Positions 41,660-50,933 of a stretch of 64,000 nt of DNA are shown in pieces. A model generated the notes under the pieces. It had not been told where the DNA came from, did no database searches, and worked only from the letters and a program-made list of their open reading frames with translations. This DNA comes from Oligoflexia bacterium. Lineage in GTDB: Bacteria; Bdellovibrionota; Bdellovibrionia; JABDDW01. The translations under genes were made by a program, and so were the position numbers. Numbering within the stretch: position 1 is the first letter of the stretch; the number at the start of each line of letters is the position of its first letter. The DNA is taken from positions 1 to 64,000 of the forward strand of contig JADJXN010000009.1 of the NCBI GenBank assembly GCA_016715815.1, given 5' to 3'.

Positions 41660-42646
41660 TTAGTGAGCTGCTTCCATTTTTAATAGCTTATCAATTTTAA
41701 TTCCCACCTGTGGCTCGCCTTTAAAAACAGTTCCAATTTTTTGGGAATTAAAATTCTTCTCAGCCTGCGCGTAAGCTCTTGCAGGAAGAGGAACATAATC
41801 TACTTCTTTAATAAGCTTAGGGCCATTTTTGAGATAAAATTTTACAAAATCTTTGATCTCTAGCTTTTCTGTAGACTTTGCACTTATGTAAATAAAAATC
41901 GGGCGAGATAAGGGGAAATATGTTCCATCTTCAACAGATTTAGCTGAAGGCAAAATTGATCCCCTTTTAGGGGCTTTTGCACCACCATTAATTGCAAGGG
42001 CTTTTAATCTTGTTTTATTTTTTTCATAATAAGCATATGGCACATAACCAAGTGCATTTTTATCTTGGCTAATGCCTAACACTAAAGTGTTATCGTCTTC
42101 ACTGGCAGTGTAATCTCCGCGGCTTGATTTGGCTTTCCCAACAATAGCCTCAGTAAAGTAATCAAATGTGCCAGAGTCTGAACCTGCGCCAAATAATTTT
42201 AAAGGTGCATCTGGCCAGTTATTTCGCACCTGATTCCATCTAGTAATTTTACCTTGGGCTGATGGTTCCCACATTTTTTTAAGATCATCAACAGTAATAT
42301 CTTTTACCCAATTGTTTTGGGGGCTTACTGCAATGGTCATGGCATCATAGGCAACGGGGATTTCATAATATTTTATTCCAGCTTCAGCACACCTTTTCAT
42401 TTCTTCTTTCATAATGGGGCGAGATGCGTTTTGCACATCAGTTTCGCCGCGGCAAAACTTTTTAAACCCACCGCCTGTACCAGAAATACCCACTGTTATC
42501 CTTACAGAATTCTTTTTTTCTTTCATAAATTCTTCAGATACCGCCTCAGTTATCGGGAACACGGTACTTGAGCCATCAACTTTAATAATTGATTGGGCAA
42601 AAGCCTTGAGAGAAAAAAGCAATACGCCAATGAGCATAAGTTTCAT
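41660..42646 (-). CDS. pstS: phosphate-binding periplasmic protein
   Basis: The 328-residue protein has a signal peptide (1-17, ending AFA before Q) and the PstS phosphate-binding signatures DGSSTVFPITEAVSEEF near residue 24-40 and ISGTGGGFKKFCRGETDV near 54-71. A later GAGSDSGTFDYFTEAI motif completes the site. It delivers phosphate to PstC/PstA. A Pho-box-like repeat overlaps the end of phoU, 55 bases upstream, giving pstSCA its own promoter. Confidence 0.95.
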   Translation of the reverse strand: MKLMLIGVLLFSLKAFAQSIIKVDGSSTVFPITEAVSEEFMKEKKNSVRITVGISGTGGGFKKFCRGETDVQNASRPIMKEEMKRCAEAGIKYYEIPVAYDAMTIAVSPQNNWVKDITVDDLKKMWEPSAQGKITRWNQVRNNWPDAPLKLFGAGSDSGTFDYFTEAIVGKAKSSRGDYTASEDDNTLVLGISQDKNALGYVPYAYYEKNKTRLKALAINGGAKAPKRGSILPSAKSVEDGTYFPLSRPIFIYISAKSTEKLEIKDFVKFYLKNGPKLIKEVDYVPLPARAYAQAEKNFNSQKIGTVFKGEPQVGIKIDKLLKMEAAH

Positions 42647-42700
42647 AAATATCTCCTTAATTAATAAGAATATTTTTATATAATTTTAGAGGTTTTTGAG

Positions 42701-42717
42701 TGTTAAGATTGCGTTAA
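42701..42717 (-). promoter_or_regulatory. Pho-box-like direct repeat upstream of pstS
   Basis: On the minus strand TTAACG-CAATC-TTAACA is a direct repeat with an 11-base period, as in PhoB/PhoP operators. A TATAAA-like -10 lies about 21 bases further on (near 42680-42675), before the pstS start at 42646. The repeat overlaps the phoU stop codon. Confidence 0.55.
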
Positions 42718-43403
42718 ACTTCATCGCCATGGGCAAAGCTGTAAGAGCGATGTTTTATGTTATCTCCGGTTACAGAAAATACCACTTGCTCGCTTATATT
42801 GGTTGCCTGGTCAGCAATTCTTTCAAGTTTTGAAACAACAAGTAATAGGGCTGAAGCAGCATCTACAGATTTGGGATCTTTTTTCATAATTTCATGGATT
42901 TCATCAACAAGCATGTGAGCAAAATCATCAACTTTGTCATCATCTAAAATATTCTTTTTAGCTAAAGAAATATTTTTTGTATCAAATACCTTAACACAAT
43001 CATTTAGCATCATGGCGGCTACTTTTGCCATCTCTGCAACACCTTTAGCAGTAGCAAGGGCTGGCATCTTATTAAGCCTTATAGCTTGGCGGCAAATGCC
43101 TTCGCAATAATCCCCAATTCTTTCAATATCGTTATTAATTTTAATAGCCGCTATGACGTTACGTAAATCCCCAGCAGCAGGTTGTCTTAGCGCTATAATT
43201 TCATACACTGCTTGGTCTACTTGGTTTTCAAGCCTATCTATTTCTTTATCAAACTGAATGGTTTCTTCTGCTAGTTTTGAGTTTCTTTCAATCAAAGCTT
43301 TGATTGAATTCTCTAACATGTAGATCACTTTTTGCCCCATGGACACAACTAACTTTTGGACATGTGCCAGATCCTGATCTAGCGCTCTTTCATGGATGGA
43401 CAA
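42714..43403 (-). CDS. phoU: phosphate signalling regulator PhoU
   Basis: The 229-residue protein forms two three-helix bundles with the PhoU metal-binding patterns ETIQFDKEIDRLENQVDQ and IERIGDYCEGICRQA, repeated as ILDDDKVDDFAHML and LERIADQATNISEQVVF. It damps PhoR signalling when phosphate is plentiful. It sits between pstB and pstS, a gene order different from E. coli. Confidence 0.93.
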   Translation of the reverse strand: MSIHERALDQDLAHVQKLVVSMGQKVIYMLENSIKALIERNSKLAEETIQFDKEIDRLENQVDQAVYEIIALRQPAAGDLRNVIAAIKINNDIERIGDYCEGICRQAIRLNKMPALATAKGVAEMAKVAAMMLNDCVKVFDTKNISLAKKNILDDDKVDDFAHMLVDEIHEIMKKDPKSVDAASALLLVVSKLERIADQATNISEQVVFSVTGDNIKHRSYSFAHGDEV

Positions 43404-43414
43404 GCTTACCTCTC

Positions 43415-44185
43415 TTAACCAAACTTACCGGTAATATAATCTTCCGTTCTTGTGTTTGACGGATTAGTAAATATCTTACTTGTTGGGCCAAATTCTATCA
43501 ACTGCCCCATGTAAAAAAAGGCAGTTAAATCAGACACCCTAGCAGCTTGTTGCATGCTATGAGTCACTATGACTATGGTATAGTTTTGCTTTAAATCCAT
43601 AATGAGTTCTTCTATTTTTTGGGTAGCAATGGGGTCAAGGGCTGAGGCAGGCTCATCCATTAAAAGAACATCGGGTTCCACAGCAAGGGCACGGGCAATG
43701 CATAAACGCTGCTGTTGGCCCCCCGAAAGGGCTGTAGCGTTTTTATTTAAACTATCCTTAACCTCTTCCCACAAAGCAGCTTGGCGTAAAGATCTTTCAA
43801 CTATGTAAGCAATTTGATCCTTTGATTTTATTCCATGCGCCCTGGGACCATAGGCAACATTATCAAAAATAGATTTTGGAAAAGGGTTGCTTTTTTGAAA
43901 TACCATTCCAACATGCTGTCTTAGCTCTACAAGATCTACATTGTTTTTGTAAATATCTTGGTTTTTAACCAAAACCTCACCCACAACTTTAGTGCCAGCA
44001 ATTAAATCATTCATGCGGTTAAAGAGTCTTAAATAGGTGGATTTACCGCACCCAGAAGGACCAATAAGTGCTGTTACTTTTTTTTCAGGAATTTGCATGG
44101 TTATATTTTCAAGAGCCTGCTTTGAGCCATAGAAAAAATTAACGTTTTTAGATTCTAGTGCGTAATTATCTTTTCCATTGTTCAT
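43415..44185 (-). CDS. pstB: phosphate ABC transporter ATPase
   Basis: This 256-residue ATPase has Walker A GPSGCGKST, signature LSGGQQQRLCIARALA, and Walker B VLLMDEPASALDP. The FNRMNDLI and QKSNPFPKSIFDNV segments are specific to PstB. It powers phosphate uptake through PstC/PstA. Its start overlaps the phoR stop (ATGA), so the regulators and the pump share a transcript. Confidence 0.95.
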   Translation of the reverse strand: MNNGKDNYALESKNVNFFYGSKQALENITMQIPEKKVTALIGPSGCGKSTYLRLFNRMNDLIAGTKVVGEVLVKNQDIYKNNVDLVELRQHVGMVFQKSNPFPKSIFDNVAYGPRAHGIKSKDQIAYIVERSLRQAALWEEVKDSLNKNATALSGGQQQRLCIARALAVEPDVLLMDEPASALDPIATQKIEELIMDLKQNYTIVIVTHSMQQAARVSDLTAFFYMGQLIEFGPTSKIFTNPSNTRTEDYITGKFG

Positions 44186-45204
44186 TTAAGTTCTCCAAAA
44201 TTAAGCGGTATTTTTATCAAAAAACGCGTACCTTTACCAGAATCACTTTCAACATCAATAGATCCTTTATGGGCAAGCACAATATGCTTTACAATAGAAA
44301 GCCCAAGGCCCGTTCCACCTGTTTCAACGCTTCTAGCTTTATCAACTCTGTAAAATCTTTCAAAAATTCTTGGTAAATGCTCTTTAGAAATACCAGGGCC
44401 ATTGTCTTTTACTTCATAAACCCAATGGGTTTGGTTTTTGGTTTGTTTAACTTCAATGAGAGTTCCAGGTGGCGTGTACCTAATGGCATTATCTATTAAA
44501 TTTACAAAAACTTGCTCAATTTTTTTTCTATCACCTTCAATTTGGGCATCAGAGAATTTAAAAAATATTTTTTGCTTTGTTTCATTCAAGACTGGAAAAA
44601 ATACGGCCTCAAGTTTTTCAATAATGGCCTGTGATGAAAAGCTTGACCATTCAATCTCATTGGGAAAAGCTTCAAGTCTTGAAAGCTCTAATAAATCTGA
44701 AATAAGATGATTCAGCCTTTCACTGTTTTCATCAATACGTTTTAAAAATTTTTGGCAAGTCTGTGAATCTTTGTACGCCCCGCTTAATAAAGTTTCTGTA
44801 TACCCCCTAATGGAAGTCAGTGGGGTTTTTAATTCATGGCTAACGTTAGCTACAAATTCTATTCTTAAGTTTTCAAGTTTTTTAATGGTTTCTTGTTTGC
44901 TTTTAATGTCTTTGGCTAGCTCGTTTAAAGCAATCATAAGCTCATTTGCATCAGGCTCTAAAATATTTGAAATAGGGGGGTTAAATTTATCAAGCTTTAA
45001 GCCCTCAACATACATGGTGGCAAGTGCATAGGGGGATGTTACACGGGCATACATTTTATAAGACTGTATAGCCATCCAAATAACAAGAGAGCAAAAGGTC
45101 AATATGAGCCAAATTTTTTCTCCACTTAAGTATAAAAACAAAAAAAAGCAAACTGTATGCACAACGCACACAATAAAGATAATATTAATCCAACGTTTGG
45201 TCAT
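44182..45204 (-). CDS. phoR: phosphate regulon sensor histidine kinase
   Basis: The 340-residue kinase has two N-terminal membrane helices (about 7-27 and 30-46), no PAS-like long periplasmic loop, then the H box FVANVSHELKTPLTSIRGY, N box VNLIDNAIRYTP, and G boxes DNGPGI and GGTGLGLSIVK. This is the PhoR layout. It phosphorylates the PhoB partner encoded directly upstream (four-base overlap). Confidence 0.9.
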   Translation of the reverse strand: MTKRWINIIFIVCVVHTVCFFLFLYLSGEKIWLILTFCSLVIWMAIQSYKMYARVTSPYALATMYVEGLKLDKFNPPISNILEPDANELMIALNELAKDIKSKQETIKKLENLRIEFVANVSHELKTPLTSIRGYTETLLSGAYKDSQTCQKFLKRIDENSERLNHLISDLLELSRLEAFPNEIEWSSFSSQAIIEKLEAVFFPVLNETKQKIFFKFSDAQIEGDRKKIEQVFVNLIDNAIRYTPPGTLIEVKQTKNQTHWVYEVKDNGPGISKEHLPRIFERFYRVDKARSVETGGTGLGLSIVKHIVLAHKGSIDVESDSGKGTRFLIKIPLNFGELK

Positions 45205-45926
45205 TGCTTAAAGCGGTACCCTACTCCACGAACAGTTTCAATATGATCTGCATAGGGATTAATTTTTTTACGTAAAGAGGCCAAATGAACATCTATGGTT
45301 CTGTCCGTAACACTTACATCAGGGCCCATAACAATGCTCACAAGGTCCCCGCGGCTTAAAACTTCCCCCTGGGCCGCCATTAATTCCCTTAATAACTTGT
45401 ACTCAGTTAATGTTAAGCCTATTTCTTGTGAACCAATGCTTACCTTATAACTTCTAAGATCAATTGTTAAATCACCTTTTTGCAAAACTTCTTTTTGAGT
45501 TTGGTTAATAAGCTTATTTCTTCTCAAACTTGCTTTAACTCTTGCCATGAGCTCTTTTGTAGAAAAGGGCTTTGTGACGTAATCATCAGCCCCTACTTCA
45601 AGACCAACAACTTTATCTGTTTCAGAGCTTTTTGCTGTAAGCATAATCACAGGAATTCTTTTTGTGCTCTCAGTACTTCTCATTTTTTTACATATCTCAA
45701 TCCCACCCTCACCCGGAAGCATAAGGTCTAATAAAACAAGGTCAGGCTTATGCTTTTGAACAGCACTAAATACCTCATCTCCTTGGCCAACAAGGCAAGT
45801 TTTAAAACCCTCTAGTTTTAAATTATAATCAATAAGTTCCAAAATGGCTTTGTCGTCTTCTGCTACTAAAATAAGTCCGTTTGATTTTGCTGGCTCCGGC
45901 GATTTCAGATCGATCATAAATATCAC
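45201..45926 (-). CDS. phoB: phosphate regulon response regulator
   Basis: The 241-residue protein has a receiver domain (about 18-135, phosphoacceptor Asp in LVLLDLMLPGEGG, then MLTAKSSE and the conserved Lys in YVTKPFS) and an OmpR-type winged-helix DNA-binding domain ending RTIDVHLASLRKKI and RGVGYRFK. The start is either GTG at 45926 or ATG at 45917, which begins at IDLKSPEP. Together with PhoR it controls phosphate starvation genes, including the pst genes downstream. Confidence 0.93.
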   Translation of the reverse strand: MIFMIDLKSPEPAKSNGLILVAEDDKAILELIDYNLKLEGFKTCLVGQGDEVFSAVQKHKPDLVLLDLMLPGEGGIEICKKMRSTESTKRIPVIMLTAKSSETDKVVGLEVGADDYVTKPFSTKELMARVKASLRRNKLINQTQKEVLQKGDLTIDLRSYKVSIGSQEIGLTLTEYKLLRELMAAQGEVLSRGDLVSIVMGPDVSVTDRTIDVHLASLRKKINPYADHIETVRGVGYRFKQ

Positions 45927-45968
45927 TTGTAACAGCTATAATTTAGATTTCAAACACGTATTTAGTGG

Positions 45969-45986
45969 CTTAACCAAGTCTTAACC
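45969..45986 (+). promoter_or_regulatory. Pho-box-like direct repeat between phoB and the dTDP-glucose dehydratase gene
   Basis: Two perfect CTTAACC units occur with an 11-base period (45969 and 45980). Their orientation points to the plus-strand gene at 46060, with a TATGAT -10 at 46012-46017. The pstS repeat reads similarly (TTAACG and TTAACA) in its own gene direction. The site may serve the sugar gene, phoB, or both. Confidence 0.45.
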
Positions 45987-46059
45987 TTAGGGCTTGCCTA
46001 GAGGCTTCTTTTATGATTATAAATCTTAAGAGATTTAAAGTACTTACAAAGGATGGTTT

Positions 46060-47073
46060 ATGGAATTTAAGAAGTTACTTGTAACAGGTGGAGCAGGCTT
46101 TATTGGAGGCCATTTTGTTAAATTAGCTCTTAAAAAACATCCAAACCTTGAGATTATAAATCTAGATCTTCTCACCTATGCAGGAAACCTTGAAAATTTA
46201 AGTGAGCTTAAAGAGCATAAACGCCATAAATTTGTTAAAGGAAACATTTTAGACAGATCCCTTGTGTCAGAACTTTTAGCACAAGGTTGTGACGGAGTGG
46301 TTAATTTTGCGGCAGAAAGCCACGTTGATAGAAGCATTACTGGTCCTGATGCCTTTATTCAAACAAATATTGTTGGAACTCAGAAGCTCTTAGAGGCCTC
46401 ACGCAAAGCAAGTGTTAAACGTTTTTTACAAATCTCCACCGATGAAGTTTACGGCACTTTAGGGGACACCGGAGAATTTAGTGAAGAAACACCTCTAGCC
46501 CCCAATAGCCCTTACTCAGCCAGTAAGGCCAGTGCAGATTTAATTTGCCGAGCTTACCACCACACTTACAATATGGATGTAGTTGTCACCCGTTGTAGTA
46601 ATAATTATGGCCCAAACCAGTTTCCTGAAAAATTAATTCCACTAATGATTAATAACGCAAGAGCTGAAAAATCTCTGCCAGTTTATGGTGATGGTTTAAA
46701 TGTTAGAGATTGGATTTATGTGGAAGACCACTGCCAAGGTGTTTTAGATGTGTTAATGAAAGGTAAATCTGGCGAGGTTTATAATATTGGCTCAGATAAT
46801 GAATGGCCCAATATTGAAATTGTAAAAAAACTTTTAAACCTACTAGATAAGCCACAGTCTTTAATTACTTTTGTAAAAGACCGTCCAGGCCATGACAGAC
46901 GCTACGCCATTGACTCTTCCAAAATTAAGCGTGAGCTTGGTTGGAAGCCCAGTTATGACTTTGAAACGGGGCTAAAGAAAACCGTTCAGTGGTACCTTGA
47001 AAATGATAAGTGGCTCTCTGGTGTTTTAGACGGCTCTTATATGGAGTACTATCAAAAGCAGTATTCTAACTAA
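46060..47073 (+). CDS. rmlB: dTDP-glucose 4,6-dehydratase
   Basis: The 337-residue short-chain-dehydrogenase-type enzyme has the NAD-binding TGGAGFIGGHF (about residues 8-18), the catalytic ISTDEVYG and a YSASKASADL active-site Tyr-Lys pair, plus NNYGPNQFPEKLIPL, which is diagnostic of RmlB/RffG. It makes dTDP-4-keto-6-deoxyglucose for surface polysaccharide. No rmlA, rmlC or rmlD is nearby; the neighbouring convergent aminotransferase suggests an amino-sugar product. Confidence 0.93.
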   Translation: MEFKKLLVTGGAGFIGGHFVKLALKKHPNLEIINLDLLTYAGNLENLSELKEHKRHKFVKGNILDRSLVSELLAQGCDGVVNFAAESHVDRSITGPDAFIQTNIVGTQKLLEASRKASVKRFLQISTDEVYGTLGDTGEFSEETPLAPNSPYSASKASADLICRAYHHTYNMDVVVTRCSNNYGPNQFPEKLIPLMINNARAEKSLPVYGDGLNVRDWIYVEDHCQGVLDVLMKGKSGEVYNIGSDNEWPNIEIVKKLLNLLDKPQSLITFVKDRPGHDRRYAIDSSKIKRELGWKPSYDFETGLKKTVQWYLENDKWLSGVLDGSYMEYYQKQYSN

Positions 47074-48194
47074 ATAACCTGCTTTGCCACTCTTATCACC
47101 TCACTCACCTGCGCATCAGTAAGTGAATAATAAATTGGAAGACGAATGAGACTTTCCCAAACTATTTGAGTATTAGCTAAATCCGAGGCGGGGGCAAGGC
47201 TAAGCTCTTTAGCATAAGGTGAGTCATGAAGGGGAACGTAGTGAAACATGGCTGAGACGCCGTTTACCTTAAAAGCTTTTAAAATTTCATCACGTTTTTT
47301 TGAATCTACTAAAAAAGCGGCAATATGTCCGTTTGTTTTAATTTCAACAGGTGTTTTTTGCCAAGTTATTTTATTTGCTGCCACTAATTCTTTTAAACCA
47401 TCAACATATTTATTATAAATTTCTACTCGGCGTTTTGTTATTGCTTCCATTTTTTCCAATTGAGCAAGGGCAATGGCTGCCAAAAAATCACTGGCCACAT
47501 AACTGCCGCCGCGGTCAACCCAAGTGTATTTATCCACTTGGCCTCTTAAAAACTTTTGGCGGTTTGTGCCTTTTTCAATAATAATTTCAATTCTTGAGGC
47601 AAGCTGGTCACTATCTGTCATAATAAAGCCGCCCTCACCGCAGGCAATGTTTTTTGTATCATGAAGGCTAAAGCAAGTTACCCAAGGCGATGAACCTATA
47701 GGTTTATTATCCCGAGTAGCACCTAAAGATTGTGCCGCATCTTCAATTAAAAAAAGTCCTTTTTGTTTACAAAAATCTCTTATTTCTTCTACATGAGCGG
47801 AAGAGCCTGCATAGTGAACCGTAATGATGGCCTTTGTTTTTGCTGTGAATACTTTTTTAATATTTTCTAAATCAAGGTTCCAAGTTTGAGGATTAATATC
47901 CGCAAAAACTGGCTTTGCCCCTGCCATAACAATTGCATTGGCAGCGGAAACAAAACCAAAACTTGGTAAAATAACTTCATCTTGAGGTTTTAAGTTTGCT
48001 AAAATACAACCAATCTCTAAAGCAGAAGAACAACTTGTAACAAAAAAAGCATGTTTAACTTGGCATTTTTCTTTTGCTAATTTTTCAAGGGCTAAAGTTT
48101 TTGGACCACGGCCACACCATTTTGCTGATCCCATGGCTTCTTTAAAATATTTTTCTTCATTTCCGACAAAACTGGGCTGGTTAAAAGGAATCAT
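47070..48194 (-). CDS. DegT/DnrJ/EryC1 aminotransferase (RffA/WecE-like)
   Basis: The 374-residue PLP enzyme has the family lysine in FSLHDTKNIACGEGGF and the SSALEIGC and EDAAQSLGA patterns. HDTKNI is close to the HETKN site of dTDP-4-keto-6-deoxyglucose transaminase (RffA/WecE), so it likely makes dTDP-4-amino-4,6-dideoxy-galactose from the RmlB product. The stops of the two genes overlap by four bases on opposite strands, an arrangement that fits joint function but not a shared transcript. The exact sugar is inferred. Confidence 0.87.
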   Translation of the reverse strand: MIPFNQPSFVGNEEKYFKEAMGSAKWCGRGPKTLALEKLAKEKCQVKHAFFVTSCSSALEIGCILANLKPQDEVILPSFGFVSAANAIVMAGAKPVFADINPQTWNLDLENIKKVFTAKTKAIITVHYAGSSAHVEEIRDFCKQKGLFLIEDAAQSLGATRDNKPIGSSPWVTCFSLHDTKNIACGEGGFIMTDSDQLASRIEIIIEKGTNRQKFLRGQVDKYTWVDRGGSYVASDFLAAIALAQLEKMEAITKRRVEIYNKYVDGLKELVAANKITWQKTPVEIKTNGHIAAFLVDSKKRDEILKAFKVNGVSAMFHYVPLHDSPYAKELSLAPASDLANTQIVWESLIRLPIYYSLTDAQVSEVIRVAKQVI

Positions 48195-48239
48195 ATATTT
48201 ATGAATTATCAGGGTTTTAAATGCTTTGTAAATGAAATA

Positions 48240-49046
48240 TTAGGCAACTCTTTTAAGTTTGCGTTTTAAAGCAGCCTGATATCTTTTAGCATTTTTATAG
48301 CGGTGATCCACTGGGGTGCTAAAAGCCAAAGCTGATATTTTAAGCTCATCGCCGCGGTATTTTTCTCTAACTCTAATGGCTAGGTTTGTGGCAAACACAA
48401 GGCAAATTGCCAATGGGTCAAAAACAGATACAAAAATTAGAATTAAAAACTTTGCCACTGAATCAACATCAGCACCAGTCATTTCTGCTACATATAAAAG
48501 CGGGCCTATTTCTTTTTGAGTTACTAAACTATCAAGCTCAAGTTTTGCCAATTCTTCATTAAGTTGTAGGGATTGGCGATTAAGACGTCTTAGGGTAAAA
48601 CGGTAGTCATCATACATCTGAATTTTTTTAGTTACTCTATTGGCAGGAATAGCTTCTATGAATTTTTCAATTTTAGCAACTTCAGTATTTAAAAGCCCAA
48701 TTTGTTTTTTAATACCATCTTTTTTTATAGACTGCTCTTTATAATTTGCTGATGAGTTTTGGTAAGCATTTGATAAGAAACCAAAAATACCAAGACTTGT
48801 TATGATAGAAAGTATTACCACAGCTGTTGAAAGATAATATCTCATCATGTAGTTTACATGGCCCCAGTAGCGATATAAAAAACCTGCAACAACAAGTTTT
48901 GAAAACTCTAAAGAGCCCGCCATAATGCCCACTGATTTTGGGGCACCAGCAAATAATTCTGTTAAGCCCACTAAAGAAAATGTGGCTCCAATAATGGAAA
49001 CCGCAAAAGCTGCAATGGCTAAAAGGGTAATATATACTCTACTCAT
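48240..49046 (-). CDS. membrane protein with central coiled coil, unknown
   Basis: The 268-residue protein has three N-terminal hydrophobic segments (about 5-30, 42-57 and 70-92), a charged coiled-coil region (97-180) and a fourth helix (196-222). A basic tail ending RYQAALKRKLKRVA follows. No family is recognised with certainty; similar transmembrane-coiled-coil-transmembrane proteins occur in phages and bacteria. The basic C-terminus likely faces the cytosol. It stands alone between the aminotransferase and MFS genes. Confidence 0.65.
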   Translation of the reverse strand: MSRVYITLLAIAAFAVSIIGATFSLVGLTELFAGAPKSVGIMAGSLEFSKLVVAGFLYRYWGHVNYMMRYYLSTAVVILSIITSLGIFGFLSNAYQNSSANYKEQSIKKDGIKKQIGLLNTEVAKIEKFIEAIPANRVTKKIQMYDDYRFTLRRLNRQSLQLNEELAKLELDSLVTQKEIGPLLYVAEMTGADVDSVAKFLILIFVSVFDPLAICLVFATNLAIRVREKYRGDELKISALAFSTPVDHRYKNAKRYQAALKRKLKRVA

Positions 49047-49103
49047 TCAATTTTTTATCGGTATTTTTAAATAGTTAAAACATATTGAGTTAATTTTTCT
49101 AGA

Positions 49104-50297
49104 CTAGACTTTTGTACTCTTTTGAGTGCTTTTTGTTTCACTAAAGAGTAAAAATAGAAGTGCTGCTGCTATAAGCGCACCTGTAGCACCATAGGCAAAA
49201 GCCGCTGAAGCGCCAAATTGATCCCATAAAATACCAGCAAGAGTGCTAGCTACAATAGTGGCCAAGCTTGAAACGGTACCAAATATTCCAAGACTTGTTG
49301 CATGCATGTGCGGGCCCACAAGATCAACTGCTAAGGCTTTACCAACACCATCGGTAGCGGCAAAATATAAACCGTATGTAGCAAATAAAATCCAAAACAC
49401 ATAAGTATCTTTGGCAAAAGCAAAACCAAAATAAACTGCTGCAAAAACTAAAAGGCCAAATCTTAAAACTTTTCTTCTCCCATACTTATCTGAAAGCCCT
49501 CCCATAAATGGGCTAGTTAGTGAGAATACAAGATTATAAAAACAATACATTAAAATTGTATTTGTTAATGAGACTCCACTTTGCTGAGTTTTCATTAATA
49601 AAAATGCATCGCTTGAATTTGTAAGGGAAAACACACCCCAGGTAATGACATATTTTTTGTAATCTTTTGGAAGCTCGCTCCAACGCCATTTTACTGGCGG
49701 GGGTAATGCCGCCTTATTGTTATTTTCTTTTTCAGGCACAAAATAAATAAGCAGCACTGCTGCTAGGCCCGGTAAAAGTGCCCAGTAATAAATAGTTCTT
49801 AAGCTTGAAGGGTTTAACGATAGAAAAAATATTGCCAAGAGTGGTCCAATGGCAGCACCTAAGGTATCCATAGCTCTGTGCCAACCAAAGGCAAGACCTC
49901 TATGTTCAATACTGACAGAATCTGCTAAAAGTGCATCACGCGGGCTTGTTCTTAACCCCTTACCGACTCGGTCAAAACCTCTAGCAAATAAAACTTGCAC
50001 CCAAGTTTCAGCACTTCCAATTAAGGGCTTAGCAAAAGCTGCAAATAAATATCCAATCCAGATAAATGGTTTTCTTTTTCCTATTCTATCTGAAATCACA
50101 CCTGAATAAGATTTTAAAATTGCTAAAACTCCCTCAGCAAAGCCTTCAATTATGCCTAAAGATGTCATTGAAGCCCCAAGTACAGTTGTTAAAAAAATAG
50201 GTGTAATGGGGTAGAGCATTTCACTTGAAATATCTGCTAAAAGAGAGACTATACCAAGGCTAACAACTGTTTTATTAAGTACTTTTTTATGTGACAT
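49104..50297 (-). CDS. MFS transporter
   Basis: The 397-residue protein has about twelve transmembrane helices and the MFS motif GVISDRIGKRKPFIWIG between helices 2 and 3 (near residue 67), repeated as GGLSDKYGRRKVLRFG between helices 8 and 9. The N-terminal SLLADISSEMLYPITPIFL signature is typical of a group annotated as multidrug or metabolite MFS permeases. Substrate unknown. It starts one base before the stop of the NADAR-domain gene upstream on the same strand. Confidence 0.88.
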   Translation of the reverse strand: MSHKKVLNKTVVSLGIVSLLADISSEMLYPITPIFLTTVLGASMTSLGIIEGFAEGVLAILKSYSGVISDRIGKRKPFIWIGYLFAAFAKPLIGSAETWVQVLFARGFDRVGKGLRTSPRDALLADSVSIEHRGLAFGWHRAMDTLGAAIGPLLAIFFLSLNPSSLRTIYYWALLPGLAAVLLIYFVPEKENNNKAALPPPVKWRWSELPKDYKKYVITWGVFSLTNSSDAFLLMKTQQSGVSLTNTILMYCFYNLVFSLTSPFMGGLSDKYGRRKVLRFGLLVFAAVYFGFAFAKDTYVFWILFATYGLYFAATDGVGKALAVDLVGPHMHATSLGIFGTVSSLATIVASTLAGILWDQFGASAAFAYGATGALIAAALLFLLFSETKSTQKSTKV

Positions 50298-50933
50298 TTA
50301 TTTTATACTATCGCGTATTTCCATAAGCATTAAATTATATTTCCAAGCGGGCGAAGCTTCCGGCTCTTGGTGATGATCTGGCAATAACTTTAACCCTTTT
50401 GTAGCAAGTAATACTTTTTTTACTTCTTCGTTTTGATTTACTTTCTCTTTTAGTGCTTCAAAGATAAGTTTATAGTGCTCGCCTTTTTCTTTTGTTATGT
50501 AGTCAAATTGCTTTCCGTCAAAGCTAACCCAGTTTATTTTCATTTTTTTCATGTTTTCACGGGCAAGCTCCCCTGCAGCTTTTGCTTCAAAGCCCACCAT
50601 TTGCTCAACTGCTGAGCGTGTATACTTCCACACTAAACCCGGATAAGTGGCCCGTTTATCTTCTTTATTCTCTGGGTAAAGCATGGCTTGCCAAAAACCT
50701 TCAAGACTTGCATATTTTTTGCCTTTAAAATTAAAAGCTGTGGCTGCAAAGTTTGATAAAAGCCCTAATTCGTGACGCTTTGATAAAATAACTTCTTTTT
50801 TAGAATATTTCGCTTCTTGCGGTAAAATTTCCCATTCAGGAGCTCCCTTTTTTGAAACAGGCTCCCACCAATGCTTTGGGTATTGAGAATTAAAAGCTGT
50901 TAAAAAAGAAAACAACATAATCAAAGCCTTCAT
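50298..50933 (-). CDS. exported NADAR-domain (YbiA-like) protein
   Basis: This 211-residue protein combines a signal peptide (residues 1-16: a basic start, hydrophobic ALIMLFSFLTAF, then NSQ) with a NADAR domain. The domain core is LLSNFAATAFNFKGKKYASLEGFWQAMLY near residues 56-84, with the family Glu and Trp. NADAR/YbiA proteins are N-glycosidases acting on riboflavin intermediates or ADP-ribose-linked guanine and are normally cytosolic, so a signal peptide is unusual. It lies between an acyl-CoA dehydrogenase and an MFS gene on one strand, with a four-base overlap at its start. Confidence 0.8.
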   Translation of the reverse strand: MKALIMLFSFLTAFNSQYPKHWWEPVSKKGAPEWEILPQEAKYSKKEVILSKRHELGLLSNFAATAFNFKGKKYASLEGFWQAMLYPENKEDKRATYPGLVWKYTRSAVEQMVGFEAKAAGELARENMKKMKINWVSFDGKQFDYITKEKGEHYKLIFEALKEKVNQNEEVKKVLLATKGLKLLPDHHQEPEASPAWKYNLMLMEIRDSIK

